DNA from: Stomoxys calcitrans
Taxonomy: Eukaryota > Arthropoda > Insecta > Diptera > Muscidae
Assembly: GCF_963082655.1 (NCBI RefSeq)
Contig: NC_081553.1
Location: forward strand, 19,124,643 to 19,188,642
Length of the DNA stretch: 64,000 nucleotides
Direction of reading: 5' to 3'
How positions within the stretch are numbered: position 1 is the stretch's first letter; each line of letters starts with the position of its first letter. The notes under the pieces were generated by a model. The model saw only the letters and a list, made by a program, of their open reading frames with translations. It was not told where the DNA came from and searched no databases. Both the position numbers and the translations under genes were made by a program. Shown here piece after piece: positions 23,580 to 36,200 of the stretch.

Positions 23580-24290
23580 GAGTTTTTAGCCCTTCATAAG
23601 CGGTCATTGAGTACGCCTACAGGAGTCGCTACCGGACACTGCCCATGGCTGCGAGCATGATAGTCCAACACAAAGACTACCATGGACGATGTCTTGATGA
23701 GAATGAGGAGAAACACCTGCTCTGCTCATGCCAGGGTCTACAGGAGCAAAGGCGATGACGGCCAGTACGGAGGCGGTGACGAGGTGGGAATCCTTGCATG
23801 GATGTTGAACACTTTGGCCAGTTGTTGACCGAAAGATGACGAGAGTATTGTTGGCTCTTGATATGGGGTCACTGAGTACGACTAAAGGAGTCATAACCGG
23901 ACACTGTAAGATAGGCCATATGGCTGCGCGCATGGTAATCACGCCCTATAACTTAAATGGACGATGTCTTGATGAGGAGGAGACGATCAAATAACTGCTC
24001 TACTTATGCCCGGGTCAAGCATAGGCTTTCCATCCTAGGGGGTTGGTTCTTCTCCGATCTCAGCGAAATTGCAGATTTGTCTCTGGAGAGTATCTTCAGT
24101 TTCGTGAATAAGACGAGCTTGATAGAAGAGGGACGCGATGAAATCTTCAACACGCTGACGTGTGTGAGCAGAGGCGGAGCATAAGTGCTTGGGTTTACGC
24201 TTTGGGAGTCTCCTCAGGTACGTCGATAAGACAGGCTTGATCGACGAGGGACGCGATGAAATCTTCAACACGCTGTCATGCATGACCATA
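23580..24290 (+). pseudogene. LINE ORF2 C-terminal zinc-binding region, partly duplicated
   Basis: Two diverged versions of one segment occur in order. The first (23590-23760) includes YRTLPMAASMI and GRCLDENEEKHLLCSC. The second (23860-24184) includes VITGHCKIGHMAARMVI, GRCLDEEETIK, a stop, then LLYLCPG and FFSDLSEIADLSLESI. The paired cysteines and histidines fit the C-terminal finger of RNase H-bearing LINEs such as R1/I types. A third partial repeat (about 24201-24290) restates GACGAGGGACGCGATGAAAT. These may continue the remnant at 21520-22560, split by the minus-strand fragment. Confidence 0.5.
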
Positions 24291-24565
24291 GAAGTGCTTA
24301 GCACATGGCAAGTGAATACTTGTGTGAGTTTGGGCTTACGCTACGGAGAAGCACAGGCGTGGTAACGTGATGGATAGGCCCTTGCTCGCTATTCTACTCA
24401 TTTATTTTCTGTATATTTGATATTTCGTCATCTCCCTGTGTACCCTTTGGGGGCGGAGCAGTGGACTGTGTATATCATCCCCATAATTTTTCAGCAAGTT
24501 TTCCCTTTCTTCTTTTTCCTACTTGAGTGTAACAATGGGTCGGACCTGCCTCAAAGAGAACTCAC

Positions 24566-25020
24566 CTAAGTAAGTAAGTAAGAAAGTAAGTAAGAAAGTA
24601 AGTGGAAAAGTAAGCTAGTAAGTAAGTAAGTGAGTGAGTAAGTATTAGAGAAAGATGGGTCAAGAAGCGGGCCAGGATCTAGACCTCGATGTAGAATCCC
24701 AAGAGAGGAGTGAGTGAAATTCAATTCCATATATGGGCAATATCAGAGGAACCTATCGAGAGCTGGCAACAAAGGTGGATGGAAGAGTAAGTAAGAAAGT
24801 CAGTAACTAAGTAAGTATAAATGTAAGTAAGAAAGTAAGTAAGTAAGTAAGTAAACAAGTAAGTAAGTAAGTAAGTAAGCAAGTAAGTAAGTAAGCAAGT
24901 AAGTAAGTAAGTAGTAAGTATGTAAGTAAGTAAGTATGTATGTAAGTAAGTAACTAAATAAGTAAGTATGTAAGTAAGTAAGTAAGTAACGAAGTAAGTA
25001 AATAAGTTAGTTTGTAAGCT
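24566..25020. repeat. TAAG tetranucleotide array
   Basis: Two blocks of TAAG repeats (about 24566-24647 and 24783-25020) separated by about 135 bp of other sequence. Variants are TAAGAAAG, TAAGCAAG and TATGTAAG. Simple microsatellite. Confidence 0.9.
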
Positions 25021-25189
25021 AGTGAGCTATTTTAAGTTTGCAATAAGCACGAGGGCTCACATTGACCGCAACTGAATAGAAAACAGACACACAGTGACTC
25101 TACAAAGTTATGAGAGCTGCGATCAATTTGCGAGCTCGTGATAGCTGGGTTAAAGAAAACAAGTACTAAAACGGCGCCTTTCAGTGGGC

Positions 25190-26037
25190 CAAAGTGGCAA
25201 TTTAGTAGATGGGTTTATATGGCAGCTATATCAGGTTATCAACCAATTTAGACCATACTTGGCAAAGTTGTTGGAAGTCATACCAAAACGACATATACAA
25301 AATTCAACCAAATTGGATTAGAATTGCGCCCTCTAGAAGCTCAAGAATCGGGAGATCGGTTTATAAATGCAAATATATCAGGTTATGAACTGATTTAGAC
25401 CATACCCGATACAGCTGTTGTAAGTTATTCCTCAACTACATGTGCAAAATTTCAGCCAATTCGGATAAGAATTGCGCCCTCTTAGGAAGTCTAATCGGGA
25501 GATCAGTTGTTGGAAGTGATACTAAAACACCACGTGCAAAATTTCAACCAAATCGGATAAGAATTGCGCCCTCTAGAAGCTCAAGTAGTCTAATCTGGAG
25601 ATCGGTTCATGTGACAACTATATAAGGTTATGAACCCATTTGTATCATCCTTAACGCAGTTGTTGGAAGTGACACCAAAACACCACGTGCATTATTTCAG
25701 CCAATCGGATAAGAACTGCGCCGTCTAGAGGCTCAAGAAGTCAAGACCCAATACCGTTTTGTATGGCAGCTATATCAAAACATGGACCGATTGGCCCATT
25801 TACCATACCAACCGACACTAATAAGAAGTATTTGTGCAATGTATCAAGCGCCAAGCTTTACTCCTTCGTAAGTTTGCGTGCTTTCGACAGACAGACGGAC
25901 AGATATGGCTAGATCGACTTAAAATGTCATGACGTTCAAGAATATGTATACTTTTTGGGGTCATTGACGCAAATTTCCAGGTGTTACAAACGGGATGACG
26001 AAATTAGTATACCTCCATCCTATGATGGGGGGTATAA
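25190..26037 (+). mobile_element. Family B element, 5'-truncated
   Basis: Begins inside a unit (TTTATATGGCAGCTATATCA at about 25216) without the family head. It continues through four to five units and ends with the family tail: GACAGACAGACGGACAGA, TAGATCGACTTAAAATGTC, then CATCCTATGATGGGGGGTAT. The outer inverted motif at the end is mutated. Confidence 0.7.
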
Positions 26038-26867
26038 CAATTGAAGTAAGTCTGTCACATTTGAACAGACGGAGACAGACAGCACGTACGTCACTTATAC
26101 AAGGAATTCTCATCCAAAAATAAAAAAGCAAGTGCAAAAAAAACAACGGAGTATATCTATGCCTCTCAACAACACTTGATGTCTCATTTCTCTGCTTGCT
26201 TTGGTTTCATATGGTTCTAATTTGAGTGGTGCTCATTTGAAAATTACACACAATGTCCATCGAACAAATGGAAAAACACATCTACTGAACCATTATTATC
26301 TACTGAACCATTATTATTGTATATGTGCGTGTGTTTCTAGCTAACTTTGTTTTTAGGTGGCATGCGGAACAGACAATCGCTTTGAACAAAGTGGCTATTG
26401 AGTGGCAATTTTTGACTCTCAATCAGTTCTCTGGTACAGATGTGGAGAGATAGGAAACAACTATTACAGGCCATGGTTATTTATGCAATTACGATTAGCT
26501 AAAAGTTGCTGTCGAGCACACCTTCCACAGAGAACGAAAGACCCAGGGAACTGAAAACAGTGATTGGTGACGATTCGCCTGGGACAATATTCCCGAGGAC
26601 ATTGTAGAACGAGTGGAACTCAGAAGCGACCATAGAGATACGCCGAAGAAGTACTGCGCTGGAAAAAGATGGACCTTGAGGCAGCGGCATAGAGCATGAA
26701 TGCGTAGGTCTGAATGCAGACACAATGAAGATGAAATGAATAATAACCAGACATGGGGTCCACATGAAAGTAAAGCGAAAGCGGTTCCGGGATGGAGTTA
26801 ATCCCCCGGATGGATTTTTAGGCAGTACCATTGGTACCAACGGACCCCACACATGGCGCGAAACATA
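26038..26867. other. Unassigned sequence
   Basis: A minus-strand frame of 117 codons (26499-26852) has no domain that I recognise. ACTGAACCATTATTATCT is repeated in tandem near 26285-26315. No gene is supported. Confidence 0.35.
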
Positions 26868-27155
26868 CTCGTCAGATGTAAAATCCGTCTGTCTGTTGCA
26901 GAAAAGGTTCGAAGATGGGCTATATCGATTTGTATCTTCATATAGCCCCTTATAGACGCTTTATAATCTTTTTCGCATAAATTGAGAAGACTGAGTTGTA
27001 TTAGACCCCATTATAACTTCGTCCAATATGGTCCACATCTGCTGACACCGATCTCCCGATATAAGATTTTGAGCTTTTTGTTTATCAGATTTTGACGACA
27101 TATGGAAAAGATGTGTATCCCGGCCAAACTTATAACGGTTTTACTTGTTTTTGTA
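26868..27155 (-). mobile_element. Family A element, short degraded copy
   Basis: On the minus strand it runs from a head-like GTAAAACCGTTATAAGTTTGG (27155 downwards) to a tail-proximal segment containing CCATCTTCGAACC on the minus strand (26905). Only about one unit remains and the palindrome is lost. Confidence 0.5.
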
Positions 27156-28029
27156 AACAGTTCATTTTTACTGCAATTATTTAGAAATGTATCTGATCTT
27201 TAACAGCATGACCGCACAAAATTATCGGATTAAAGCATTACCCTTGCATCTTGGCAATCTTTTGTTCTTACCACAAAAAAAAAAAAAGACTATGTGGCAT
27301 ATCATCTTTGTTGTTTTACCACAAACATATATCATGGTTATTTTGGTAACAACTTCAATATGTTGTCTTGATTTGGTTTCTTTTTGTCCCAAAAACAAAT
27401 CAACAATAGGGAATAGTTGGAAATTTATTCCATACAATACATGTGATGCCTTACAGCCTGTAACTGTAGCCAATATTTATGAGCATTCATCATAACAATT
27501 GCCATAAAATCGCCCATCAAATTTATGGGCTTTTGGGAGGGCAAGATGAGCGGCGAGACAAGGCCAGACAGACAGCCATTATAAGGGTCATGGAAGTGGC
27601 AAATAATGTAGTCTTTGCCAGCCACAAAGCTACAGACGCTCCATGAAGTCCTTGTCATCTCCACCAACAATGGTATTGCCACTGCCATTATTTTCGTCAT
27701 AATAAACCACTGATGATGTATGAATGGCCGTGACGCTATGGTGGGAGCTGCTGTTTTAGGGGCACAAAAGGTGATTTATTGATGCCACTAATACCAAACG
27801 TCAACACAAACACAAATTAACTTTCAAACGTGGCCCCGAAAAAAGGAGATCTTTCTGGCAGAACATCAACCCCGAGAACATACCCGACAAAGGTCACATT
27901 GTTGCTGATGCCACAAATGGAATCTGGGGAAAGAAATTAGAAATGGAATGTTGTTCAAAATCAAGATGTTTTTCAAAAGAGTAGAAATACAAGCCTTGGC
28001 AAGGTATTTGTCAAACTCAAAAGACACAC
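27156..28029. other. Unassigned sequence
   Basis: Contains an A-run (27276-27287) and short frames without motifs. No repeat family recognised. Confidence 0.4.
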
Positions 28030-28640
28030 AGACGGCTTCCAGGGGCTCAAGAAGTCAAGTCGGGAGATCGGTTTATATGGGAGCTATATCAGGTTATAGA
28101 CCAATTTGGACCGTACTTAACACAGATGTTGGAAGTCGCAACAGAACACCGCATGCAAAATTTCAGCCAAATCGGACGGAGAATTGCGCCCCCTAGAAGC
28201 TCAAGAAGTCAAGACCCAAGATCGGTTTATATGGTAGCTATATCAAAATGTGGACCCATTGGCTCATTTATAATCCCAACCGACCTACACTAATAAGAAA
28301 TATTTATGCAAAATTTCAAGGGGCTAGCTGTATTCCTTCGAAAGTTAGAGTGTTTTCGACAGACAGACGGACGCACGGACGGACGCAGGAACGGACGCAG
28401 GGACGGACGCGCGGACGGACGCAGGGACGGACGTAAGGACGGACGCACGGACGGACGCACGGACGGACGCACGGACGGACGCACGGACGGACGCACGGAC
28501 GGACACACGGACGGACGTACGGACGGTCGCGCGGACTGACGGACGAACATGGCTGGATCGACTTAAAATGACGATCAAGAATATATATACTTTATGAGGT
28601 CTCAGATGCATATTTCGAGGTGTTACAAACATAATGACGA
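28030..28640 (+). mobile_element. Family B element, truncated at both ends, with internal satellite
   Basis: Units with GGCTCAAGAAGTCAAG and ATCGGTTTATATGGGAGC lead to the family tail. The GACAGACAGACGGAC stretch of the tail has expanded into a 12-bp repeat (28368-28545). The tail stops at GTTACAAACATAATGACGA, just before its terminal inverted motif, where an inverted family A copy begins. Confidence 0.7.
28368..28545 (+). repeat. 12-bp GGACGGACGCAC minisatellite
   Basis: About 15 copies of a 12-bp unit derived from the GACAGACGGACGGAC motif found once in other family B and A tails. Long Arg/Pro/Asp-rich frames over it on both strands are artefacts of the repeat. Confidence 0.9.
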
Positions 28641-30168
28641 TCCAGACATGTACGTCCGCCTGTCCGTCCGTCTGTTGAAATCACGCTACAGTTTTCAAAA
28701 TTCAGATATTGAGCTGAAACTTTGCATAGATTCTTGTTTTGCCCATAAGCAGGTTAAACTCGAAGATGGGCTATATCGGACTATATCTTGATATAGCCCC
28801 CATATAGACCGATCCTCCGGTTTAGGGTCTTAGGCCAATAAAAGCCACATTTATTATCAGATTTTGCTGAAATTTGGGACGGTGAGTTGTGTTAAGCCCT
28901 TCGACATCCTTCGTCAATTTGGCTAAGATCGGTTCAGATTTGGACATAGCTGCCATATAGACCGATCCGCCACATTTATTATCCGATTTTGCTGAAATTT
29001 GGGACAGCGAGTTGTGTCAGGCCCTACGACATCCTTCGTTAATTTGGCCCGGATCGGTACAGATTTGGTTATAGCTGCCATATAGACCGAACCTCCGGTT
29101 TAAGGTCTTAGGCCCATAAAAGGCACATTTACTATCCGATTTTGCTGAAATTTGGGACAGTGAGTTGATTTAGGTCCTTCGACATCTATCGTTAATTTGG
29201 ATACCCGGATCGGTACAGATTTGGTTATAGCTGCCATATAGACCGATCCCTCGATATAAGGTTGTGGGCCAATAAAAGCCACATTTATTATCCGATTTTG
29301 CTGAAATTTGGGACAGCGAGTTGTGTTAGGCCCTTCAACATCCTTCGTCAATTCGGCTCAGATCGGTCCAGATTTGGATATATCTGCCATATAGACCGAT
29401 CCCTCGATATAAGGTTTTGGGCCCATAAAAGGTGCATTTATTATACGATGTCGCCGAAATTTGGGACAGAGTGTTAATTGAAGCCCCTCCACATATTCCT
29501 GCAGTTTGGTCTAGATCGATCAAGATTTGCATATAGATCCCATATAGACCGATCTCTCGGTTTTAGATTTTGGGGCCAAAAAAAGCGCATTTACTGTCCG
29601 ATGGCGCCGGGATTCGGGACAGTGAGTTGTGTTAGGCCCTTCAACATTCTTCTTTGATTTCACTCAGATCGGTCAAGATTTGAGTATAGCTGTCATATAG
29701 ACCGATCTCTCGATTCAATGTTTTGGGCCCATAAAAGGCGCATTTATTGCCCGATGTTGCCGAAATTTGGGGCAGAGAGATAAGTTATGCCCCTTCACAT
29801 ATTTCTGCAATTTGGTCTATATCGATCAAGATTTGCATATAGCTGCCGAATAGACCGATATCTCGATTTAAAGTCTTGGCCCCACAAAAGGCGCATTTAT
29901 AATCCGATTCAACTGAAATTTGACACATTGACTTATGTTAGGCTTTTCGACATCCATGTTGTATATGGTTCAAAGCGCTTTATTTTAAGATTGACTTGTA
30001 CTTATTAGTATTGGATACAAATCGGATCATATTTCGATATAACTGCTATGGGACATAAGGTATGCAATTTTCACCGGATTTTGATGAAAGTTGCTTTACA
30101 TATATACTCGAGGTGGTGGGTATCCAAAGTTCGGCCTGGGCGAACTTAACGCCTTTTTACTTGTTTAC
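28641..30168 (-). mobile_element. Family A element, tail truncated
   Basis: On the minus strand the head lies at 30168-30110 (GTAAAAAGGCGTTAAGTTCG, then GATACCCACCACCTCG). About eight or nine units follow, and the element stops inside the tail at about 28640 within GACATGT and CGTC. The terminal GGTGGTGGGTATA is missing and the element is fused to the inverted family B copy. Confidence 0.75.
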
Positions 30169-31257
30169 ACTTAAATAAAAAATTCGAAAGAAATGTTAAA
30201 CTTTCCTAAAATGTTCCATTGATTCTTAAGCCTTAGAAAACCCTTTTCCCATGCCACTGCTTCACTCCCCTGGGTTTATGGCAAAGTTTGTTCTTTAGTC
30301 ACTTTTACGCGTAAATTAGCGTGTGCTGGCGCGTGTGATTTCATACACGACTTAACATATGACTTTAATTAAGATTTTCCAAATGTTTAAGAGACAATTT
30401 AAAATTTGTACAAATTTGTTACACTTTCCAGGACTATTTGTTTGTGTTCTTGCCCCCAGCCGCCACCCTCCGAGCCAATCAATGGAGCAGCAAGGTTGTG
30501 TTTAGGTTTCGCCTCCTGCATGGCATAGCCCAAAAGCATAGCGGCATAGCCCCTGCACTCATGCCCATCATTACTTTTCAAGTAAAACTCTTTTGTTCAT
30601 TAATCATGATACATGCCACGCTATGTTGTGCTGTGAATGTAAGAAAGTGAGCGGTTAAGTGTATGTGAATGTTACAAAAATGCTTAAGCACACCACTTGG
30701 CCATTAAACAGTGCGGTGGGTAGGAGTGTGGGAGGGAGGTGATGGGGAAAAAGACAAAATCAAGTTCTTTATTTACTTTTCGACTAATTACAAATGCCAA
30801 TCAGCAGCACAAAATCTACACGTACTTATTCTACATTTCACCACAGGCTAAACTATGGCAGTGCAACAACAACAATGGCAACAAGGACAACAATAACCAG
30901 CAGCAGCAGCACCAGTACAAGAAGGAGCTGAGTAACAAAGCAGCAGCAACAGTAATGGCAGTACAAGAATAGCACGGTGTTCTCTAAATAGCAGCTCTCA
31001 AACTTTTTTACAAAAATAAATAAACGAATGAAAAGCACACACCAACACTCACACACTCGCACACTCATACACCAGAGAACACACTCATTCTCGTGGACCA
31101 ACTTTAGTTTTGCACACATTCCAAAAGACAATTAAACACGAAGCAATGGCCACACAGTGTTTCGTCTAGAGACGAAACAACCGATCTGTAGAGCTGGCAA
31201 AATATGCAATGCTACTAACGATATTTGATTTTTGTGTTGAATATCGATTGAGTGCAA
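30169..31257. other. Unassigned sequence with CAA/CAG-rich tract
   Basis: A CAACAA/CAGCAG-rich stretch at about 30863-30915 and AC-rich repeats near 31036-31075. A 77-codon plus frame (30739-30972) spans the CAA/CAG tract and is Q/N-rich, but it has no other support as an exon. Confidence 0.4.
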
Positions 31258-32199
31258 AGAATAAATGCGCTTTTATGGACCCAAAACCTTAAAACGAAAT
31301 ATCGGTCTATATGGCAGCTATGTCCAAATCTGGACCGATCTGGGCCAAATTGAAGAAGAATGTCGAAGGGCCCAACACAGCTCACTGTCCCCAATTTCGC
31401 CTTTTATGGACCCAAAACCTTAAATCGACAGATCGGTCTATATGGCAGCTATATCCAAATCTGGACCTATCTGAGCCAAATTGAAGAAGAATGTCGAGGA
31501 TCCTAGCACAACTCACTGTTACAAATTTTGGCAAAATCGGATAATAAATGCGCCTTTTACGAGCCCAAAACCTTAAATCGACAGATCGGTCTATATGGCA
31601 GCTATATCCAAATCTGGACCGATCTGACCCAAATTAAATCAGGATGTCGAAGGATCTAACACAACTCACTGTAACAAATTTTGAGGACATCCGACAATAA
31701 ATGCGCCTTTTATGGGCCCAAAGCCTTAAATCGAGAGATCGGTCTATATGGTAGCTATATTTAAATCTGGACGTATCTGGGCCATATTGCAGAAGTATGT
31801 CGAGGGGCTAAACTTAACTCACCGTCCCAAATTTCGGCGACATCGGACAATAAATGCGCCTTTTATGGGCCCAAAACCTTAAATCGAGAGATTGGTCTAT
31901 ATGGCAGCTATAGCCAAAACTGGTCCGATCTGTGCCATATTGCAGAAGTATATCGAGGGGCTTAACTTAACAGACTGTCCCAAATTTCGGCAACATCGGA
32001 CAATAAATGCGCCTATTATTGGCCCAAAGCCTTAAATCGAGAGATCAGTCTATATGGCAGCTATATCCAAATCTGAATAGATCTGGGCCAAATTGAAGAA
32101 GAATGGCGAGGGGCTTAACTTAACTCACTGTCCCAAATTTCGGCGACATCGGACAATAAATGCGCCTTTTATGGGCCCAAAACCTTAAATCGAGAGATC

Positions 32200-32203
32200 G
32201 GTC
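32200..32203 (+). other. Target site duplication, left (GGTC)
   Basis: GGTC directly precedes the left LTR and is repeated at 36572-36575 after the right LTR. The filled target reads ATCGGTCTATATGG, as in other family A units. Confidence 0.9.
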
Positions 32204-32428
32204 TGTGGTGGCACACTTTGTGAAAATAACTTTGTTTCTTAATTTAAATATTTATCAAAGTAACCTTAGAATAATTTTATTATTTCGTAAAAACAACTTT
32301 GTTTATTATTCTGAATATTTATCACATAGGCTTAGTATAATTTTGACAATGTACAAGAAATTCATTTCTGTATAATAAAGTTTAGTTTTGAATTAGTTTT
32401 TATTACGAACACATCTATCCATTCCACA
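32204..32428 (+). repeat. Left LTR (225 bp)
   Basis: Begins TGTGGTGGCACAC and ends ATCCATTCCACA (TG...CA). By reading it base by base I found no difference from the right LTR. It contains a polyadenylation signal AATAAA at 32374-32379. A TATA box is not obvious in this AT-rich sequence. U3/R/U5 borders cannot be set without transcript data. Confidence 0.95.
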
Positions 32429-32429
32429 T

Positions 32430-32441
32430 TGGTGACCCCGA
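32430..32441 (+). promoter_or_regulatory. Primer binding site matching tRNA-Trp
   Basis: TGGTGACCCCGA lies one base after the left LTR. It is complementary to the last 12 bases of eukaryotic tRNA-Trp including CCA (from memory of the conserved tRNA end ...TCGGGGTCACCA). The match stops after 12 bases (next ACG instead of CGT). It is where minus-strand DNA synthesis would start. Confidence 0.8.
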
Positions 32442-32475
32442 ACGAAAAATATACAGATTTTATTTTTTTTCAAGC

Positions 32476-33246
32476 ATGGCTACTGAAAATGAAAAAAATG
32501 CATTGGAGTTATCCCGTGTAGCGGTTCGAGTTCCTCCGTTTTGGCGACAAAATCCGCGGCTATGGTTTATACAATTGGAGTCCCAGTTTGTTACATCAGG
32601 AATTTCTTCCGACGAAACGAAGTTCCATACGCTAGTTGGGTCCATGGAAAGCGGTATTTTGAACCATGTAAGCCATATTGTGGAAAATCCTCCAGCGGTC
32701 AACAAATACGAAGTCTTGAAGAAGGCATTGCTTGATGAATTTATGGAATCTGAGGAAAAACGCCTTCGACAACTTTTGGAAAATGTATGTACCGGTGACA
32801 AGAAACCTTCAGCATTACTAAGGGAAATGATGGAATTGTCCTGTGGAAAAGTGTCAAAAGAGTTATTGAAAACATTGTGGATCCAGCGCCTTCCATCAAC
32901 AACAAGAGCCATACTGTCGGTAAGCGATGATGGAGTAGACAAGTTAGCAATCATGGCAGATAAAATCCATGACCAGTATGATGCTTCTGGTGTAGTCAAT
33001 GCTGTTTCAACTAAAGATGAAGACCGTTTGATGGTTTTGGAAAGGCAAGTAAGTGAACTTTTATCGAAAATTGATGCCTTTTCGTTCAGAGGTGGTCAAC
33101 ACGAAAAAAGGAATTCCACACATCGTTCACGAAGTAATTCATGCTCTCGTTCAACATCTTCTGTGTGTTGGTATCACCTTAAATTTGGACGGAAAGCGAC
33201 AAAATGCCGTTCGCCCTGCTCGTTCAATTCGACGGAAAACAATTAG
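32476..33246 (+). CDS. gag: Gag protein of the LTR retrotransposon
   Basis: 256 codons, starting 48 bases after the left LTR at the first ATG; the next ATG in other frames gives nothing. The protein would form the particle and bind the RNA. Residues about 15-170 ([20 protein letters not shown], then [17 protein letters not shown] and [17 protein letters not shown]) follow the capsid pattern common in insect CsRn1/Kabuki-type Gags. A serine/arginine-rich stretch precedes a zinc-finger-like C-X2-H-X9-C-X3-C with C231, H234, C244 and C248 ([14 protein letters not shown], then RSPC). This differs from the retroviral CCHC knuckle. The gene ends eight codons past the finger and overlaps pol by 43 bases. 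Confidence 0.9.
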   Translation: MATENEKNALELSRVAVRVPPFWRQNPRLWFIQLESQFVTSGISSDETKFHTLVGSMESGILNHVSHIVENPPAVNKYEVLKKALLDEFMESEEKRLRQLLENVCTGDKKPSALLREMMELSCGKVSKELLKTLWIQRLPSTTRAILSVSDDGVDKLAIMADKIHDQYDASGVVNAVSTKDEDRLMVLERQVSELLSKIDAFSFRGGQHEKRNSTHRSRSNSCSRSTSSVCWYHLKFGRKATKCRSPCSFNSTENN

Positions 33247-36200
33247 GCACCTCATCTAAGGTGGCGGATGAGTGCGGCCGGCATATAAGTCGCCTTTTTA
33301 TTCAAGATGCAGAATCAAATTTAAGATACCTTATAGATACCGGTGCCGACATATCTGTTTTACCTCGCAGAAACGATGAAAAAAACAAAGCGTCAAATTC
33401 TTTTGTTTTGTATGCAGCGAACAACACGAAAATACGAACTTATGGAACAAGGGTTATTAATTGCAATATCGGTCTACGGCGAAGATTTCTCTGGTCATTT
33501 ATTGTAGCTGATGTAACACAGCCAATAATTGGATCAGATTTTTTGAAGCATTTTGGACTCCTGGTGGATATGAAAAACAATCAACTAATCGATTCAACAA
33601 CAAAACTCAAAGTATCTGGATTTTGCTCACTTCAACCGACTTTATCGTTGAAGGTAATTCCTGATGGGCCAGGTGAATGTAATTCAATTGTTTCCGATTT
33701 CATTGATGTTACTACGCCCAGTATTAAGTTACCACCCGTTAGTCATCCAGTTATACATCATATTGATACAAATGGACCAGTAATTTCAGTGAAAGCACGA
33801 CGACTATCTCCAGAAAAGTTAAAAATTGCGAAAGATGAATTCGATTATATGATGCAACTTGATATATGCAGACCATCAAGAAGTCCTTGGGCGAGTCCTC
33901 TTCATATGGTTCCAAAAGGTGATGGTATGTGGCGTCCGTGCGGAGATTATCGTGCCCTCAATAAGATAACCGTTCCCGATCGTTATCCGGTACCTCATAT
34001 ACACGACTTTGGTTATATGTTAGCTGGTAAGAAAGTATTTTCAAAAATCGATTTGGTCAAAGCGTACTTTCAGATTCCTGTAGCTGAAGAAGACATTCCA
34101 AAGACGGCTGTAATTACACCTTTTGGTTTGTTCGAGTTTACACGGATGCCGTTTGGTCTCACGAACGCTGCTCAAACGTTCCAGCGTTTTATAAACGAAG
34201 TTCTAAGGGGACTGGATTTCTGTTTTGCTTATATTGATGATATACTCGTAGCGTCTGAAAACGAAGCAGAGCACGAGATACATCTTCGGCAGATTTTTTC
34301 TCGTTTGCAATCACATGGCGTAACTGTAAATAGAGACAAATGTGAATTTGGCAAGGATTCCCTTATTTTCTTGGGATACTGCGTAACTCAAAGTGGTCTA
34401 GTGCCAAGTCCAGAACGGGTATTAGCCATTCAACAATACAATTTGCCAAAAACTGTCAACGAGTTAAGTCGATTCCTTGGAATGCTCAATTTTTATCGTC
34501 GGTTTATCCCGAAAGCAGCTCAAGCTCAGGCAATATTAAACTCCCTGAAGTCCGGCCAGAAGAAAAATGATAAAACACCAATTGAGTGGACACCAGAATT
34601 GCGTAATTCATTTGAAGAATGTAAGAATCAACTAGCGAACTCTGCACTTTTGGCATATCCCGTTGAGTCTGCCGAAACATCTTTATGGGTGGATGCGTCC
34701 GATATCGGTATGGGAGCTGTTCTTCAACAACTCATTGATGGTGAATGGAAACCGCTTGGATTCTACTCAAAGAAGTTATCAGATACTCAGACTCGGTATA
34801 GCGCTTATGATCGCGAGCTTTTGGCGGCGTACTCTGGAGTTAAATATTTTCAACATTTTCTTGAGGGACGCCAATTCTGTATCTATACCGATCATAAACC
34901 ATTAACATTTGCTTTCAATCAACGTCACGATAAGGCATCTCCACGCCAGCTTAGACACCTAGATTTTATTGGACAGCATACAGTGGATATTCGCCATGTA
35001 CCTGGAAAAGAAAATATCACTGCAGATGCTCTATCACGACTTAATGCAATATCTTTACCATCTTCCCTGGATTATTCGGAACTTTCCAAAGATCAAGAGA
35101 ATGATGAAGAACTCAAACAACTACAATCAAATCCGCAATCATCAAATTTGCTGCTGAAGTATTTCCAAATTTCTGACTCGAAAACGGAAGTTCTGTGTGA
35201 TGTGTCAACTCATAAAATAAGACCTTATATCACACCTCGTTTTCGAAAATGCGTCTTCGATATGATACACAACGTTTCTCATGCGGGCTCAAAAGCCACA
35301 GTTAAGATGATATCAACTAGGTGTGTATGGCCAAACATGAGGAAAGATATTTCCATTTGGACGAAAACTTGTCTTAGATGTCAACAAGCCAAGGTGGGAC
35401 GTCATATAAAAAGTGCTATTGGCCAATTTCCAGTGCCGGATGATCGATTTAAAGTGGTCAGCATCGATATTGTTGGACCTCTTCCGCCATCGGAAGGGTA
35501 TAGGTACTGTCTTACCTGTATCGATAGATTTACACGTTGGCCGGAGGCTATACCATTGCAAGACATAACAGCCGAATCTGTGGCTAAAGCATTTCTTAGT
35601 GGATGGATAGCAAGATTTGGAGTGCCTTCTCAGGTGGTGACAGACCAAGGGCGACAGTTCGAGTCGGAACTGTTTCGAGAATTTTCAAAGTTGCTTGGAA
35701 TTCGTGTTACTCATACGACACCTTATCACCCCCAGTCAAATGGCCAAATCGAACGTTGGCATCGAACACTTAAGGCATCTTTAATGTGTCACGCAAACCC
35801 ACGTTGGTCCATGGTTTTGCCAATAATAATGTTGGGATTACGTTCATCTATCAATCATGATTTAAGCGTATCGCCTGCTGCGTCAGTATATGGTATGGAG
35901 CTTACATTACCAGGTGAATTCTTTACTGAATCGAAATTTAGTAAATTGCGTTCTGATTGGGTTGCACAATTTAAAGCTGATATGAACAACGTCAAAGCAA
36001 AGAAGGTTAACCGTCATGGCGATTCAAATATTTATGAGCCAAATGCATTGAAAGAAGCAGAATTTGTATTCATCCGAAACGACGCTGTGCGAGCTTCATT
36101 ACAACCTCCATACACAGGACCTTTTCCCGTTCTATCTAGAGGAGCAAAAACATTTGTAGTTGATGTTAATGGAAAACGGAAGACGATATCTGTTGATCGC

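Noticed and set aside
28290..28632. Arg/Pro/Ser- and Thr/Asp/Gly-rich frames
   Set aside because: Products of the 12-bp satellite, whose period is a multiple of three in all six frames.
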